Below are positions 42,530 through 50,812 of a stretch of DNA of 64,000 nt, in pieces. Source of the DNA: Lentzea tibetensis (GTDB taxonomy: Bacteria; Actinomycetota; Actinomycetes; Mycobacteriales; Pseudonocardiaceae); NCBI RefSeq assembly GCF_007845675.1, contig NZ_VOBR01000028.1, forward strand, positions 1 to 64,000, read 5' to 3'. The notes under the pieces were generated by a model. That model was given only the letters and a program-made list of their open reading frames with translations. It made no database searches and was not told the origin of the DNA. Positions within the stretch are counted from its first letter, which is position 1; each line of letters starts with the position of its first letter. The translations under genes and the position numbers were made by a program.

Positions 42530-43310
42530 TTAGACCGCTTGGGGGAACCGGAAGAACCGGTCCGGGGTCGTACCGCCGCTTCACCTCGGCCAGCCGCGCG
42601 AGGTTCGGCCCGTGGTAGGCGTGCCGCCGGCCGGCGAGGTCCGGGTCGGTGAAGTTCAGGTACGACGCGTCGTCGGCGTACTCCCCCAGCTCCTCGTGCA
42701 GCGCCGTCAGCCACGCCAGGTTGTCGTGCACTACCTGCGGGCTGTCGGCGCTGATCCACGAGGTGTCCAGCGACACCAGGAACAACGCGTCGCGGTGCGG
42801 GAACGCCGTCTCGGTCGCGCCGAGCCGGTTGATCGCGCCACCCCAGCCGAACAGCGCCGCTCCCCCGCCATCGGGGTTGCCGCTGCCCAGCCACTTCTCC
42901 ACGGCGGCGACGAGCGTGCGCACGCCGGCTTCCGGCAGCGGAACCGGTGTGGTGCGCGTGCGTCCGGCGAACGCGCCGCCCGCCTTCTCGTGGTGCACGT
43001 ACTCCTTCGCCTCCCAGAAGGTCCGGTCGGCGATGTCGGTCCGGAACGGACACGTCCTGGTCAGCACCGGTTCGAGGTGCGACCGCAGCTCGGCGGCGGG
43101 CCCGAGGTGCCACCCGACCACGGACACGAGCGGGCCGTCCGGGGTCTGGGCGAGTCCGATGCGCACGGACAGCTCGGCAGGGGCGTCGCGCTGGATCTCC
43201 TGCATCAGCAGCACGACGTCGAACGCCTGGTCCCAGTCCCACAGCAGCAGGCACGTCGAGCTCTCGACCACGGGACGGGCCTGGAACGCCATCCGCCGGG
43301 GTTCCATCGC
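42530..43310 (-). pseudogene. FAD-binding (BBE-type) oxidoreductase, C-terminal remnant with a frameshift
   Basis: Leftward translation gives the C-terminal half of a berberine-bridge-type oxidase: LLLWDWDQAFDVV, FWEAKEYVHHEKAGG, DASYLNFTDPDLAGRRHAYHG and NLARLAEVKRRYDP. The N-terminal FAD-binding domain is absent. At the end the family sequence DPDRFFRFPQAV is reached only after dropping one base from the CCCC run (GGGG at 42564-42567 on the + strand); that frame then stops at 42530. A truncated, frameshifted relic. Confidence 0.8.
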
Positions 43311-43341
43311 GGGCACGCGTTCCCCGGACGGCACCCTCCAC

Positions 43342-43503
43342 ATGGGATACACGATGGTCCTCGAGACCGGCGAGGTCATCTGCGGCCACACGGTCAACAC
43401 TCCCGAGTTCACCCCGGCGGGAACCCTGCGGCTGCGCGAGGAATGGGAGCGCTACGGCCCGCACGCGGCGACCGGCACGTCCTACATCGACGAGGTCGTC
43501 TGA
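43342..43503 (+). CDS. Short unidentified frame (possible gene fragment)
   Basis: From ATG 43342 to the TGA at 43501-43503, 53 residues (MGYTMVLETGEVICGHTVNT, then PEFTPAGTLRLREEWERYG). The composition is protein-like, but I recognise no family and see no ribosome site. It abuts the decayed oxidase on one side and the HxlR gene on the other, so it may be the tail of another lost gene. Confidence 0.3.
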   Translation: MGYTMVLETGEVICGHTVNTPEFTPAGTLRLREEWERYGPHAATGTSYIDEVV

Positions 43504-43507
43504 CGCG

Positions 43508-43879
43508 CTAGGCGCAGCCCGCGGCGTTCATGTCGTCCATGTTGTCCTCGACCCAGGTGCGCAGGAGGCGCAGCGGGACGGCGACGCCGCGCCCGAGGTC
43601 GGTGAGCGAGTACTCGACGTGCAACGGCACGGCCGGGTAGATGGTCCGGTCGACGATGCCGGCCTCCTCGAGTCGTCGCAGGGTCTGGGTGAGCACCTTG
43701 GGGCTGACCCCCTGCAGGAAGCGCTGGAGTTCGCCGAACCTGAGCGGACCGTCCTCGAGCGCTCCGATGGCCAGCGCGGACCACTTGTTGGCGAGCAGGT
43801 CCAGCATGGCGCGGCAGGGGCACTGGGCGGCGTACACGTCGTGGTCGCTGTGCTGGCCCGTCGAGCATTCCGTCGTCAT
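43508..43879 (-). CDS. HxlR-family transcriptional regulator
   Basis: A 123-residue winged-helix protein from ATG 43879. HxlR features: CPCRAMLDLLANKWSALAIGAL near the N terminus (a redox-sensing-type cysteine pair), GPLRFGELQRFLQGVSPKVLTQTLRRLEEAGI and the wing VPLHVEYSLTDLG. It is divergent from an oxidoreductase gene; a perfect dyad (43900-43916) in the shared promoter is the probable operator. Such regulators respond to quinones, aldehydes or oxidants. Confidence 0.9.
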   Translation of the reverse strand: MTTECSTGQHSDHDVYAAQCPCRAMLDLLANKWSALAIGALEDGPLRFGELQRFLQGVSPKVLTQTLRRLEEAGIVDRTIYPAVPLHVEYSLTDLGRGVAVPLRLLRTWVEDNMDDMNAAGCA

Positions 43880-43899
43880 CACACACTCCTCACCAGGTA

Positions 43900-43916
43900 A
43901 CTTCCCGATGGGAAGT
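43900..43916. promoter_or_regulatory. Palindromic operator between HxlR and oxidoreductase genes
   Basis: ACTTCCCGATGGGAAGT has perfect 7-bp arms around GAT. GGTAACT occurs just before it (43897-43903) and again at 43930-43936. The site sits 21 bp from the HxlR start, so it fits autoregulation plus control of the divergent operon. Confidence 0.65.
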
Positions 43917-43994
43917 AGTCTCCCTTGCGGGTAACTATATCCCCGCGGATACGGTCGTCCTCGTCAGCCGGAAGATCGAACTCGAGGAGACGTG

Positions 43995-44951
43995 ATGTCC
44001 GCATCCCTGATGCGCGCGGTGGTACAGGACGGTGTCGGCGGGCCGGAGGTCATGCGAGTGGCCGAGGTGCCACGACCCGCACCGCTGCCGACCGAGGTGC
44101 TCGTCCGGGTGCACGCCGCCGGGATCAACCCGGTGGACTGGAAGACCCGCTCCGGCGGAGGCGTGGCCGGGGTGCTGGGCGAGCCGCCGTTCACCCTGGG
44201 CTGGGACGTCTCGGGCGTGGTCGAGGAGACCGGCTTCGGGGTGACCAGGTTCAGCCCCGGTGACGAGGTGTACGGGATGCCGTGGTTCCCCCGCGCCGCC
44301 GGGGCCTACGCCGAGTACGTCACCGCACCGGCCCGCCAGTTCGCCCGCAAGCCGGCGAGCATCACCCACGAGCAGGCGGCCGCCGTGCCGCTGGCGGCTC
44401 TCACCGCCTGGCAGGCGCTGATCGACACCGCCGACGTCCAGCCGGGTCAGCGGGTGCTGGTGCACGCGGCGGCGGGCGGTGTCGGGCACTTCACCGTCCA
44501 GTTCGCGAAACTCCTCGGCGCACACGTCATCGGCACCGCCAGCAGCGCGCGTCACGACTGGCTCACGAGTCTCGGCGCCGACGAGGTCGTCGACTACACG
44601 ACTGTCCGGTTCGAAGAGGCGGTCCACGACGTCGACGTCGTCATCGACCTCGTCGGGGACGACACCAGCACCCGGTCGCTGGAGGTGCTGCGCCCCGGCG
44701 GCCTGATCGTCGCGATCCCCGGCATCTCCCCCGCTCTGCCCGGTGCCGCGGCGGCGAAGGGCCTGCGCGCCACCGCTTTCCTGGTGGAGCCCGACGGCCC
44801 GGCACTCGCCCGCATCGCCGGACTCATCGACGCGGGCGAGGTGACCGTGGAGGTCGAGGAGATCTTCCCGCTGAAGGAGGCCGCACTGGCGCACACCCGC
44901 GGCGAGACCGGCCGCACCCGCGGCAAGCTCGTGCTGCAACTCGCCCCCTGA
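43995..44951 (+). CDS. NADP-dependent quinone oxidoreductase (zinc-less MDR family)
   Basis: A 318-residue medium-chain reductase from ATG 43995 (GAGGAG upstream). Features: EVLVRVHAAGINPVDWKTR, GWDVSGVVEETG, GDEVYGMPWFP, the NADP loop LVHAAAGGVGHFTVQFAKLLGA, and IDLVGDDTSTRSLEVLRPGG. It lacks the catalytic and structural zinc ligands, so it belongs to the quinone-reductase branch. It is first in an operon with the HbpS-like gene, under probable HxlR control. Confidence 0.92.
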   Translation: MSASLMRAVVQDGVGGPEVMRVAEVPRPAPLPTEVLVRVHAAGINPVDWKTRSGGGVAGVLGEPPFTLGWDVSGVVEETGFGVTRFSPGDEVYGMPWFPRAAGAYAEYVTAPARQFARKPASITHEQAAAVPLAALTAWQALIDTADVQPGQRVLVHAAAGGVGHFTVQFAKLLGAHVIGTASSARHDWLTSLGADEVVDYTTVRFEEAVHDVDVVIDLVGDDTSTRSLEVLRPGGLIVAIPGISPALPGAAAAKGLRATAFLVEPDGPALARIAGLIDAGEVTVEVEEIFPLKEAALAHTRGETGRTRGKLVLQLAP

Positions 44952-44983
44952 CCCTGCCCCTCCCACCACCGGAGAAGACAACG

Positions 44984-45427
44984 ATGAGCACCGAAACGCG
45001 AGCGAAGTCGGTGTCCACAGCGGACATCAGCCGCCACGCGGCCGCCGCACTGGTCGACGCGGTGCGCGCCCGCGCAGCGGAGATCGGCTTCACCGTCGCC
45101 ACCGTCGTCACCGATGCCGGCGGGCACCTCAAGGCGTTCGAACGCGATGACGACGCCCCGTTCCTCGCCGCCGAGGTCGCGGTCGACAAGGCGTGGACAG
45201 CGGCCTCCTTCCGGATCGCCACCCACGTGTGGAACGACTACCTGGCCGATCCCCGCATCTCCCCGCTCGCGGGGCATCCGCGGCTGATGGCCGTCGGGGG
45301 CGGCTACCCGATCATCGAGGACGACAGGGTCATCGGCGGGCTCGGCATCTCGGGCGGCACCTTCGAACAGGACCAGCGTGCCGCGGAGGCCGCCCTGACC
45401 TCCCTCGGCTTCCAGACCCCCGCGTGA
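44984..45427 (+). CDS. HbpS/GlcG-like (DUF336) protein
   Basis: A 147-residue protein from ATG 44984. The GlcG/HbpS pattern is clear: ISRHAAAALVDAVRARAAEIG, VATVVTDAGGHLKAFERDD, AVDKAWTAASF and GGGYPIIEDDRVIGGLGISGG. HbpS of Streptomyces binds heme and aqua-cobalamin and signals oxidative stress; other members are of unknown function. It lacks a signal peptide. It lies 32 bp after the quinone reductase gene, and a hairpin follows. Confidence 0.9.
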   Translation: MSTETRAKSVSTADISRHAAAALVDAVRARAAEIGFTVATVVTDAGGHLKAFERDDDAPFLAAEVAVDKAWTAASFRIATHVWNDYLADPRISPLAGHPRLMAVGGGYPIIEDDRVIGGLGISGGTFEQDQRAAEAALTSLGFQTPA

Positions 45428-45431
45428 GAAG

Positions 45432-45478
45432 CCGCCTGAGGCCGTGCGTTCTCTTCGGAGTGCAACGGCCTCAGGCGG
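45432..45478 (+). terminator. Hairpin terminator after the HbpS-like gene
   Basis: CCGCCTGAGGCCGT pairs perfectly with ACGGCCTCAGGCGG (14 bp) around a 19-nt loop, followed by TTT. It starts 4 nt after the stop at 45427. Confidence 0.8.
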
Positions 45479-45731
45479 TTTCCGGGACCGGTCCGAGCAA
45501 CTCGATGCCGTGCTGCTCGACGATGGCGAGCACGGCGCCGGACTCGTTGCGGATGGTGTGCGGCGCGTTCCCCGCGAGCGGGACGACCTCCAACGGATCC
45601 GCCGAGCTCTCAGCCAGGAGCAAGCGTCACCGAACGGCTGCTTGCCGCCGCGTCGCCCGCACCGGTAGGAAGACGCCGAGCACCCCGGCCGTACCGCCGC
45701 ACCGCAGGGGCACCGAATGCGGAGGCGTGAC
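45479..45731. other. Gene-poor spacer with a possible coding remnant on the minus strand
   Basis: On the minus strand, about 45625 down to 45470, a frame without an obvious start reads DPLEVVPLAGNAPHTIRNES and then GAVLAIVEQHGIELLG. This looks like part of a cupin-type protein but overlaps the hairpin at 45432-45478. I regard it as a probable remnant. The right part should contain the promoter of the gene at 45732. Confidence 0.3.
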
Positions 45732-46715
45732 GTGAGGAAACTGTTCGCACTGGTGCTGGCACTCGTACTGGCAGGCGCGCCACCGGCACAGGCCGCCGAA
45801 GCCACCATCACGCCGGGTGTCGCGTGGAAGGACACCAGCGGCAACCCGATCCAGGCCCACGGCGGCGGCATGATCAAGGTCGGGGCCACCTACTACTGGT
45901 TCGGCGAGGACAAGACCGGGGAGAACCAGAACAACGCGTTCTTCCGCAACGTGACCTGCTACTCGTCGACCGACCTGCAGCACTGGAAGTTCGAGTCCAA
46001 CGCGCTCACCCGGCAGGCGAGCGGCGACCTCGGGCCCAAGCGCGTGATCGAACGCCCCAAGGTGATCTTCAACCAGGCCACCGGGCTGTACGTCATGTGG
46101 ATGCACGTCGACGACAAGGAGCACACGGTCACGAAGGTCGGCGTGGCGACCAGCCCGACCGTCTGCGGCCCGTACACCTACCGCGGCAGCATCAAGCCGC
46201 AGGGCAACATCAGCCTCGACATCCAGCTGTTCGTGGACGACGACGGCAGCGGCTACCTGTTCGGCGAGGCCCGCGCGGCAGGCGGCCTGCGCCTCTACAA
46301 GCTCTCCGCCGACTACACCAAGATCGACAGCCTGGTCGCGGTGCTGGAGGACTTCGAGTCGCCCGCGATCTTCAAGCAGAACGGGCGCTACTACGTGCTC
46401 GGCTCGCACCGGACCGGGTGGCGGACCAACGACAACATGTACACCTCGTCCACGTCGCTCTCGAAGGGCTGGGCGACCTGGAAGTTGTTCGCCCCCAAGG
46501 GGAGCAAGACGTTCAACTCGCAGACGACGTTCGTGTTGCCGGTGGTCGGCACCAAGGGGACGACGTTCATGTTCATGGGCGACCGGTGGCAGCCGGACAG
46601 CCTCGGCACGTCGCCCTACGTGTGGCTGCCACTGGCGGTGAACGGCACGAGCGTGTCGCTCGCCTGGTACGACAAGTGGTTCATCGACACCACGACCGGC
46701 CTGTGGCACAAGTGA
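45732..46715 (+). CDS. Secreted GH43-like five-blade propeller protein
   Basis: A 327-residue protein from GTG 45732 (GGAGG at 45721-45725; ATG 45717 is less likely). Signal peptide VRKLFALVLALVLAGAPPAQA. The mature part follows GH43-like proteins: IQAHGGGMIKVGATYYWFGE, SSTDLQHWKFESNAL, ERPKVIFNQATGLYVMWMH, LFVDDDGSGYLFGEARAAGG and FESPAIFKQNGRYYVLGSH. The general acid Glu is plausible in DFESPAIF; the N-terminal Asp nucleophile-side position reads AHGGG, as in non-canonical members. Its role is in extracellular glycan breakdown or binding. Confidence 0.8.
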   Translation: MRKLFALVLALVLAGAPPAQAAEATITPGVAWKDTSGNPIQAHGGGMIKVGATYYWFGEDKTGENQNNAFFRNVTCYSSTDLQHWKFESNALTRQASGDLGPKRVIERPKVIFNQATGLYVMWMHVDDKEHTVTKVGVATSPTVCGPYTYRGSIKPQGNISLDIQLFVDDDGSGYLFGEARAAGGLRLYKLSADYTKIDSLVAVLEDFESPAIFKQNGRYYVLGSHRTGWRTNDNMYTSSTSLSKGWATWKLFAPKGSKTFNSQTTFVLPVVGTKGTTFMFMGDRWQPDSLGTSPYVWLPLAVNGTSVSLAWYDKWFIDTTTGLWHK

Positions 46716-46885
46716 CAGCCGGCTCTCAGCCCTCGAGCGGCTCGTGGAGCTCAGCCACCTTCGCTCGACCGTACTTGACGGTGAGCACCCGTAGGCGGCG
46801 ATCCGCTGGGTGATCGGCGCGCCGGCGACCGCCGCGCCGTCCTTGCCGAGCGCCGCCTTCGTGTAGCCCGTGAAGGCGGCGCGGA
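46716..46885 (-). other. Spacer with a degraded coding remnant
   Basis: Minus-strand translation in shifting frames gives protein-like text (AAFTGYTKAALGKDGAAVAG, then APITQRIAAYG, then VLTVKYGRAKVAELHEPLEG). No intact start or continuous frame exists. This seems to be a decayed gene I cannot identify; it separates two unrelated secreted-protein genes. Confidence 0.3.
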
Positions 46886-47431
46886 CTACTTCGGGACGGC
46901 GGCCCAGAACGCGTAGTCGGCGGTGTACGGGATCGACGCGGTCGTGCCGTCCTTGCAGGCACCTGTCGGTGAAAGGCCACCGGTGGTGTTCAGCCGCTGG
47001 ACGAACGTGACCTCGCCGAGCAGTCCGGGACCCCGGTTGCCGGTGGACTTCAGCAGCAGCTGGGGAACGGCGAGCGGCACCGGTGAGCTGGCGACGGTCG
47101 CCGCGGTGACCGAGCTGCCGTCGTCGACCGACGTCCACACAGGACCCCTGCTGTGCAGCACCAGCGCCCTCCCGTAGCTCGACAGGATCGCGTCGGGCTG
47201 CAGGAAGCCCCACGCACCGCTGGTGCACTGGTAGGTCTGGACACCGCGCGCCTGCAACAAAGCGATCTGTCTGTTGCCGGCGGGCACCTTGATCACGTCC
47301 GGTACCCGCACCGCGGAGGCGACCTGCGCTGCTCCCGCGGGGACAGCGGCGGCTCCGAGGCCGACGGCCGCCAGCGCCGCGACCCCCAGCGTGGCCGCGA
47401 TTCGGTTGATGCGCTTCATGTTCTCACTCAT
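46886..47431 (-). CDS. Secreted DUF3455 protein
   Basis: A 181-residue protein (ATG 47431, or ATG 47419 four residues later). The signal peptide ends near AVPAGAAQV. DUF3455 features: VPDVIKVPAGNRQIALLQARGVQTYQC, then WGFLQPDAILSS, HSRGPVWTSVDDGSSVTA, VTFVQRLNTTGGLSPTGAC and YTADYAFWA. Family members are found in fungi and bacteria, with malate-dehydrogenase-like or stress-related annotations, but their function is unknown. The protein is exported. Confidence 0.85.
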   Translation of the reverse strand: MSENMKRINRIAATLGVAALAAVGLGAAAVPAGAAQVASAVRVPDVIKVPAGNRQIALLQARGVQTYQCTSGAWGFLQPDAILSSYGRALVLHSRGPVWTSVDDGSSVTAATVASSPVPLAVPQLLLKSTGNRGPGLLGEVTFVQRLNTTGGLSPTGACKDGTTASIPYTADYAFWAAVPK

Positions 47432-47467
47432 TTCGTCTCGATCCGTCCCTGCACCGTGACATCGAGT

Positions 47468-47509
47468 GCTGCAACGGCGCTGACGCGGCGAGGTCAGCGC
47501 CGTTGCAGC
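47468..47509. repeat. 17-bp perfect inverted repeat between divergent genes
   Basis: GCTGCAACGGCGCTGAC and its exact complement around an 8-nt loop. It lies between the starts of the leftward DUF3455 gene and the rightward lectin-like gene. There it cannot end either transcript in the ordinary way, so it may be an operator or 5' leader hairpin or mark a lost gene end. Confidence 0.6.
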
Positions 47510-47565
47510 GCACACGGAGAGGATTCGGCCGTTCACAACTCCGGCAACGCATCGGGAGACGCGAG

Positions 47566-47867
47566 ATGGACGCAAGACGCACATCGGCATGGTGATGGCG
47601 GGACTGACGGCCATGGCGATGGCGGTCGGGTTCGGTCCGTCCGCCCAGGCGGCGGACGGCTTCTACGAGATCGTCAACTTCGGCAGCGGCGTCTACCGGT
47701 TCATCAACAGGGCCACTGGCAAGTGCATGGATCTGAAGTACGGGCGCGACGCCGACGGCACCATCATCCACGTGCGCGGCGGCTCGACGTCAGCCGGCGC
47801 ACAGATCCAGAGCGTCCATTGCACCGGGTTCGGCAACGCGGCCCAGGTCTGGTCGTTCAGGCCGTAG
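47566..47867 (+). CDS. Small secreted ricin-lectin-like protein, probably frameshifted in its signal peptide
   Basis: The main frame runs from ATG 47589 to 47867 (92 residues): a hydrophobic leader MVMAGLTAMAMAVGFGPSAQA, then a single trefoil-like unit FYEIVNFGSGVYRFINRATG and KCMDLKY...QVWSFRP. The leader lacks the usual positive start. ATG 47566 has GGGAG upstream and encodes MDARRTSA but stops at once (TGGTGA). One missing or extra base near 47588 would join the two into a normal signal peptide. A real or sequencing frameshift is likely. Its end overlaps the SARP gene stop by 11 bp. Confidence 0.55.
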
Positions 47868-50652
47868 AGCGGAGTTTGGCGCGCAGCCGGTCGGCGTCGG
47901 GGTGGGCGAGGTCGTCGAGGATCGAGAGCGATTCTCGCCACGCCCCGAGCGCCCCGGCCACGTCACCGGCGGAGTGCTTGCTGTCGCCGAGGTTGCGCAG
48001 GGTCGCGGCGACCTCGTAGCGGTCGCCGAGATCCCGGTACAGGTCGAGCGCGTGCTGGTAGCCGTGGATGGCGCCGGCGTGGTCGCCCAGGTGGTGGTAG
48101 GCGTAGCCGACGCTGTCCCAGGCGCCTGCCTCGCCATCGCGGTTGCCGACTTCCTTGTGCAGGGCGAGCGACTCGCGGCAGCAGGCGAGTCCGCGCTCGT
48201 GGTCGCCGAGCTCGATGTGCGCCATGCCGACGTTGTTGAGCGCGAAGGCCAGCCCGCCCCGGTGGTCCACCGACTCGTACAGCTCGAGTGCCTGGCGGGC
48301 GTGGTGCCGCGCCTCGGCGAACCGGCCCTGGAGCGCCATTCCCCTACCCAGGTCCAGGTGCACGTCGGCCTGACCGAGCAGGTCGCCCACCTCGGCCCAC
48401 AGCTCGAGTGCGTGCAGCAGCTGGACGGTCGCCTCATCGAAGCGGGTGAGCAGGACGTGCGCCCAGCTGAGTCCGCGATGAGCGATGGCCCGTGCACGCG
48501 GATCCGCCAGCCGCGTGGCCGCCTCCACCCCGACCTGCCAGACGGCGGCCCAGTCGTGCCAGTGCCCCCGGCGGTTGAAGTAGGTGTGCAACGTCCACGC
48601 CAGCGCCCAGGTGTGGCGGTCGAAACCGTGGCGGGCGGCCTGATGCAACGCGGCGATCAGGACGGCGTGCTCCTTGCTGAACCACACGACGGCCAGGTGG
48701 TGGTTGTCGAGGCTTTCGGGGGTCACGCGGGGGTCGAGCGGAGGCAGCTCGATCGGGTCCCGGTGCGGGTGCAGCACCACGGCGGCGCGGTGCGCGGTGT
48801 GCAGGTAGTGGTCGAGCGTGCGGCGCAGCGCGGCGGTGCGCTGCACGGTGGAGTCGGTGTGCTGGGCGAGTTCCGCGGCGTAGGCGCGGAGCAGGTCGTG
48901 GAACGCGTACCGGGCGGGCACGTGCTCGACGATCAGGTGTGCGCGGGCCAGCTCACCCAGCAGGTGCCGCGCCTCGCGCACCGGCAGGCCGGCGAGACTG
49001 GCCGCCGCGGCGAGCGAGACGTCCGGCCCCTGGTGCAGTCCGAGCAACCGGAAGACCCGCGCCGCCTCGGGAGTGAGCGTGCGGTAGGACCAGGAGAACA
49101 CCGCGCGGACGTCCGCGGCCGGGTCACCGCCCGCGAGCGCGTCCAGCCGCTCCCGGCTGTCGCCCAGCTCGGCGGCCAGCTCCCGCAGGCTGAACAGCGG
49201 GTGGGTGGCGGCGCGGGCGGCCACGACGACGAGCGCGAGCGGAAGCCGTGCGCATCGGGTGCCGATCTCGTCGGCGGCGCGCGGTTCGGCCGCGATCCGG
49301 TCGGCACCGAGGCGGAACGCCAGCAGCTGCCGGGTCTCGTCGTCGGTGAGCACGCCGAGGGTCAGCGGGTACGCGCCCTCGACGCCGACCAGGCTGGACA
49401 GCTGGTCCCGGCTGGTGACGACGACCAGGCAACCGGGCGCGCCGGGCAGCAGGGGCCGGACCTGCCCGGCGTCACGGGCGTTGTCCACCACGATCAGCAT
49501 CCGCCGTTCGGCCAGCAGGCTGCGGAACAGGGCGGCCTGCGCGTCCGCTCCGACCGGGATCCCCTGCGGTGGTACTCCGAGCGCGTCCAGGAACCCTCGC
49601 ACGGCGTCGGCGGAGCTCGTCACCAGGCCGCTCGGGTCGTAGCCGCGCAGGTTCACGTACAACTGCCCGTCCGGGAACTCGCCGGCCACGCGACGCGCCC
49701 AGTGCACGGCGAGCGCGGTCTTGCCCACCCCCGCGGATCCGGACAGCACCGCGACGAGCGCGGTGGGAGACGGGCCGTTCACCTGTGCCAGCAACGCGTC
49801 GAGGTCTTTCAGCTGAGGCTCGCGCCCGGCGAAACCGCGCACCTCCAGCGGCAGCTGCGCCGGGGCCGACACCGGCGGCGGCTGGGGAGTCACCGTGAGC
49901 GGCGCGGTCCGCGGGGCCGGAGAGAGGCCGGGATCCTGCCGCAGCACGCGGGCTTCGAGCTCGCGCAGCGCCAGGGTCGGGTCGATGCCGAGGTTGTCGG
50001 CGAGCGTGCACCGCAGCCTGCGGTAGACGTCCAGTGCGTCGGCCTGCCTGCCGCTGCGGTACAGCGCGAGCATGAGCTGGGCGTGGACCTGTTCGTCGAG
50101 CGGGTGTTCCGCGGCGAGCCGTTCCAGGTCCCGCACGAGCGCCGCGTGCTCTCCGAGTTCCAGCCGGACCCCGAGCAGAGCCCGGACCGCCTGCGACCGC
50201 AACTGGTTCAGCCGCTCGGCCTGCCCGTCCAGCCAGGCCAGTCCGGCGACGTCCTCCAGTGGCGAGCCGCGCCACAGCTCCAGCGCGCTCCGCAGCTGCC
50301 GCGCCGCCGCGGCGCTGTCGTCCGACCGCATCCCTTGCCGGATCAGGCGTTCGGCGTCCTCGACGTCGGTGTCACCGGAACCGAGGTCGAGGACGTAGCC
50401 CGGCGGCCGCGCCACGATCGACGTCTTGTGCCCCAGCACCTGACGCAGGTGCGACACGTGGCTCTGCAGCGTGTTCACCGCCGCCGCCTGCCCGTTGTCG
50501 CTCCACACGCAGTCAGCGAGTCGTGGGACGCTGACGATGTGTCCGTGTTGCAGCGCCAGCACGGCCAGCACCGCCTTGCGCCGCAACCCCCGCACCGGAC
50601 GGGGCGCGCCGTCCACCACGACGTCGATCGGTCCGAGCAGCCGAATTCGCAT
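47857..50652 (-). CDS. AfsR/SARP-family regulator (second copy type)
   Basis: A 931-residue protein from ATG 50652 starting MRIRLLGPIDVVVDG. Domains in order: OmpR-type winged helix (1-95), BTAD (about 100-245), NB-ARC with Walker A SGSAGVGKTALAVHWA (about 300), RRMLIVVDNARDAGQVRPLLPG, then six or more TPR units such as AFALNNVGMAHIELGDHERG and AWDSVGYAYHHLGDHAGAIH. No biosynthetic cluster is directly adjacent, so its targets may be the flanking secreted-protein genes or distant. Confidence 0.92.
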   Translation of the reverse strand: MRIRLLGPIDVVVDGAPRPVRGLRRKAVLAVLALQHGHIVSVPRLADCVWSDNGQAAAVNTLQSHVSHLRQVLGHKTSIVARPPGYVLDLGSGDTDVEDAERLIRQGMRSDDSAAAARQLRSALELWRGSPLEDVAGLAWLDGQAERLNQLRSQAVRALLGVRLELGEHAALVRDLERLAAEHPLDEQVHAQLMLALYRSGRQADALDVYRRLRCTLADNLGIDPTLALRELEARVLRQDPGLSPAPRTAPLTVTPQPPPVSAPAQLPLEVRGFAGREPQLKDLDALLAQVNGPSPTALVAVLSGSAGVGKTALAVHWARRVAGEFPDGQLYVNLRGYDPSGLVTSSADAVRGFLDALGVPPQGIPVGADAQAALFRSLLAERRMLIVVDNARDAGQVRPLLPGAPGCLVVVTSRDQLSSLVGVEGAYPLTLGVLTDDETRQLLAFRLGADRIAAEPRAADEIGTRCARLPLALVVVAARAATHPLFSLRELAAELGDSRERLDALAGGDPAADVRAVFSWSYRTLTPEAARVFRLLGLHQGPDVSLAAAASLAGLPVREARHLLGELARAHLIVEHVPARYAFHDLLRAYAAELAQHTDSTVQRTAALRRTLDHYLHTAHRAAVVLHPHRDPIELPPLDPRVTPESLDNHHLAVVWFSKEHAVLIAALHQAARHGFDRHTWALAWTLHTYFNRRGHWHDWAAVWQVGVEAATRLADPRARAIAHRGLSWAHVLLTRFDEATVQLLHALELWAEVGDLLGQADVHLDLGRGMALQGRFAEARHHARQALELYESVDHRGGLAFALNNVGMAHIELGDHERGLACCRESLALHKEVGNRDGEAGAWDSVGYAYHHLGDHAGAIHGYQHALDLYRDLGDRYEVAATLRNLGDSKHSAGDVAGALGAWRESLSILDDLAHPDADRLRAKLRSTA

Positions 50653-50771
50653 GTGGTGCTCTCCCCTCACCACTGAGAACAACCAGGCTGTTTCGGTGTG
50701 TAGCCAACACCTTCGCGGCCCGTGGCGCGAGCGTAGCCCGTCGGCCTGGTGGCGCAGACGGATTTTCCGGA

Positions 50772-50803
50772 AGGAGGGCGCACGCCGTGGCACACGCCCT
50801 CCT
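50772..50803 (-). terminator. Hairpin terminator of the first PD40 gene
   Basis: AGGAGGGCG and CGCCCTCCT form a perfect 9-bp stem with a 14-nt loop, 9 nt past the stop at 50813. The hairpin of the second PD40 gene has a similar stem. Confidence 0.6.
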
Positions 50804-50812
50804 CCCCGTCCA

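Noticed and set aside
47902-50676. A 924-codon + strand frame opposite the second AfsR-type gene
   Set aside because: Antisense shadow of a regulator with a complete domain set.
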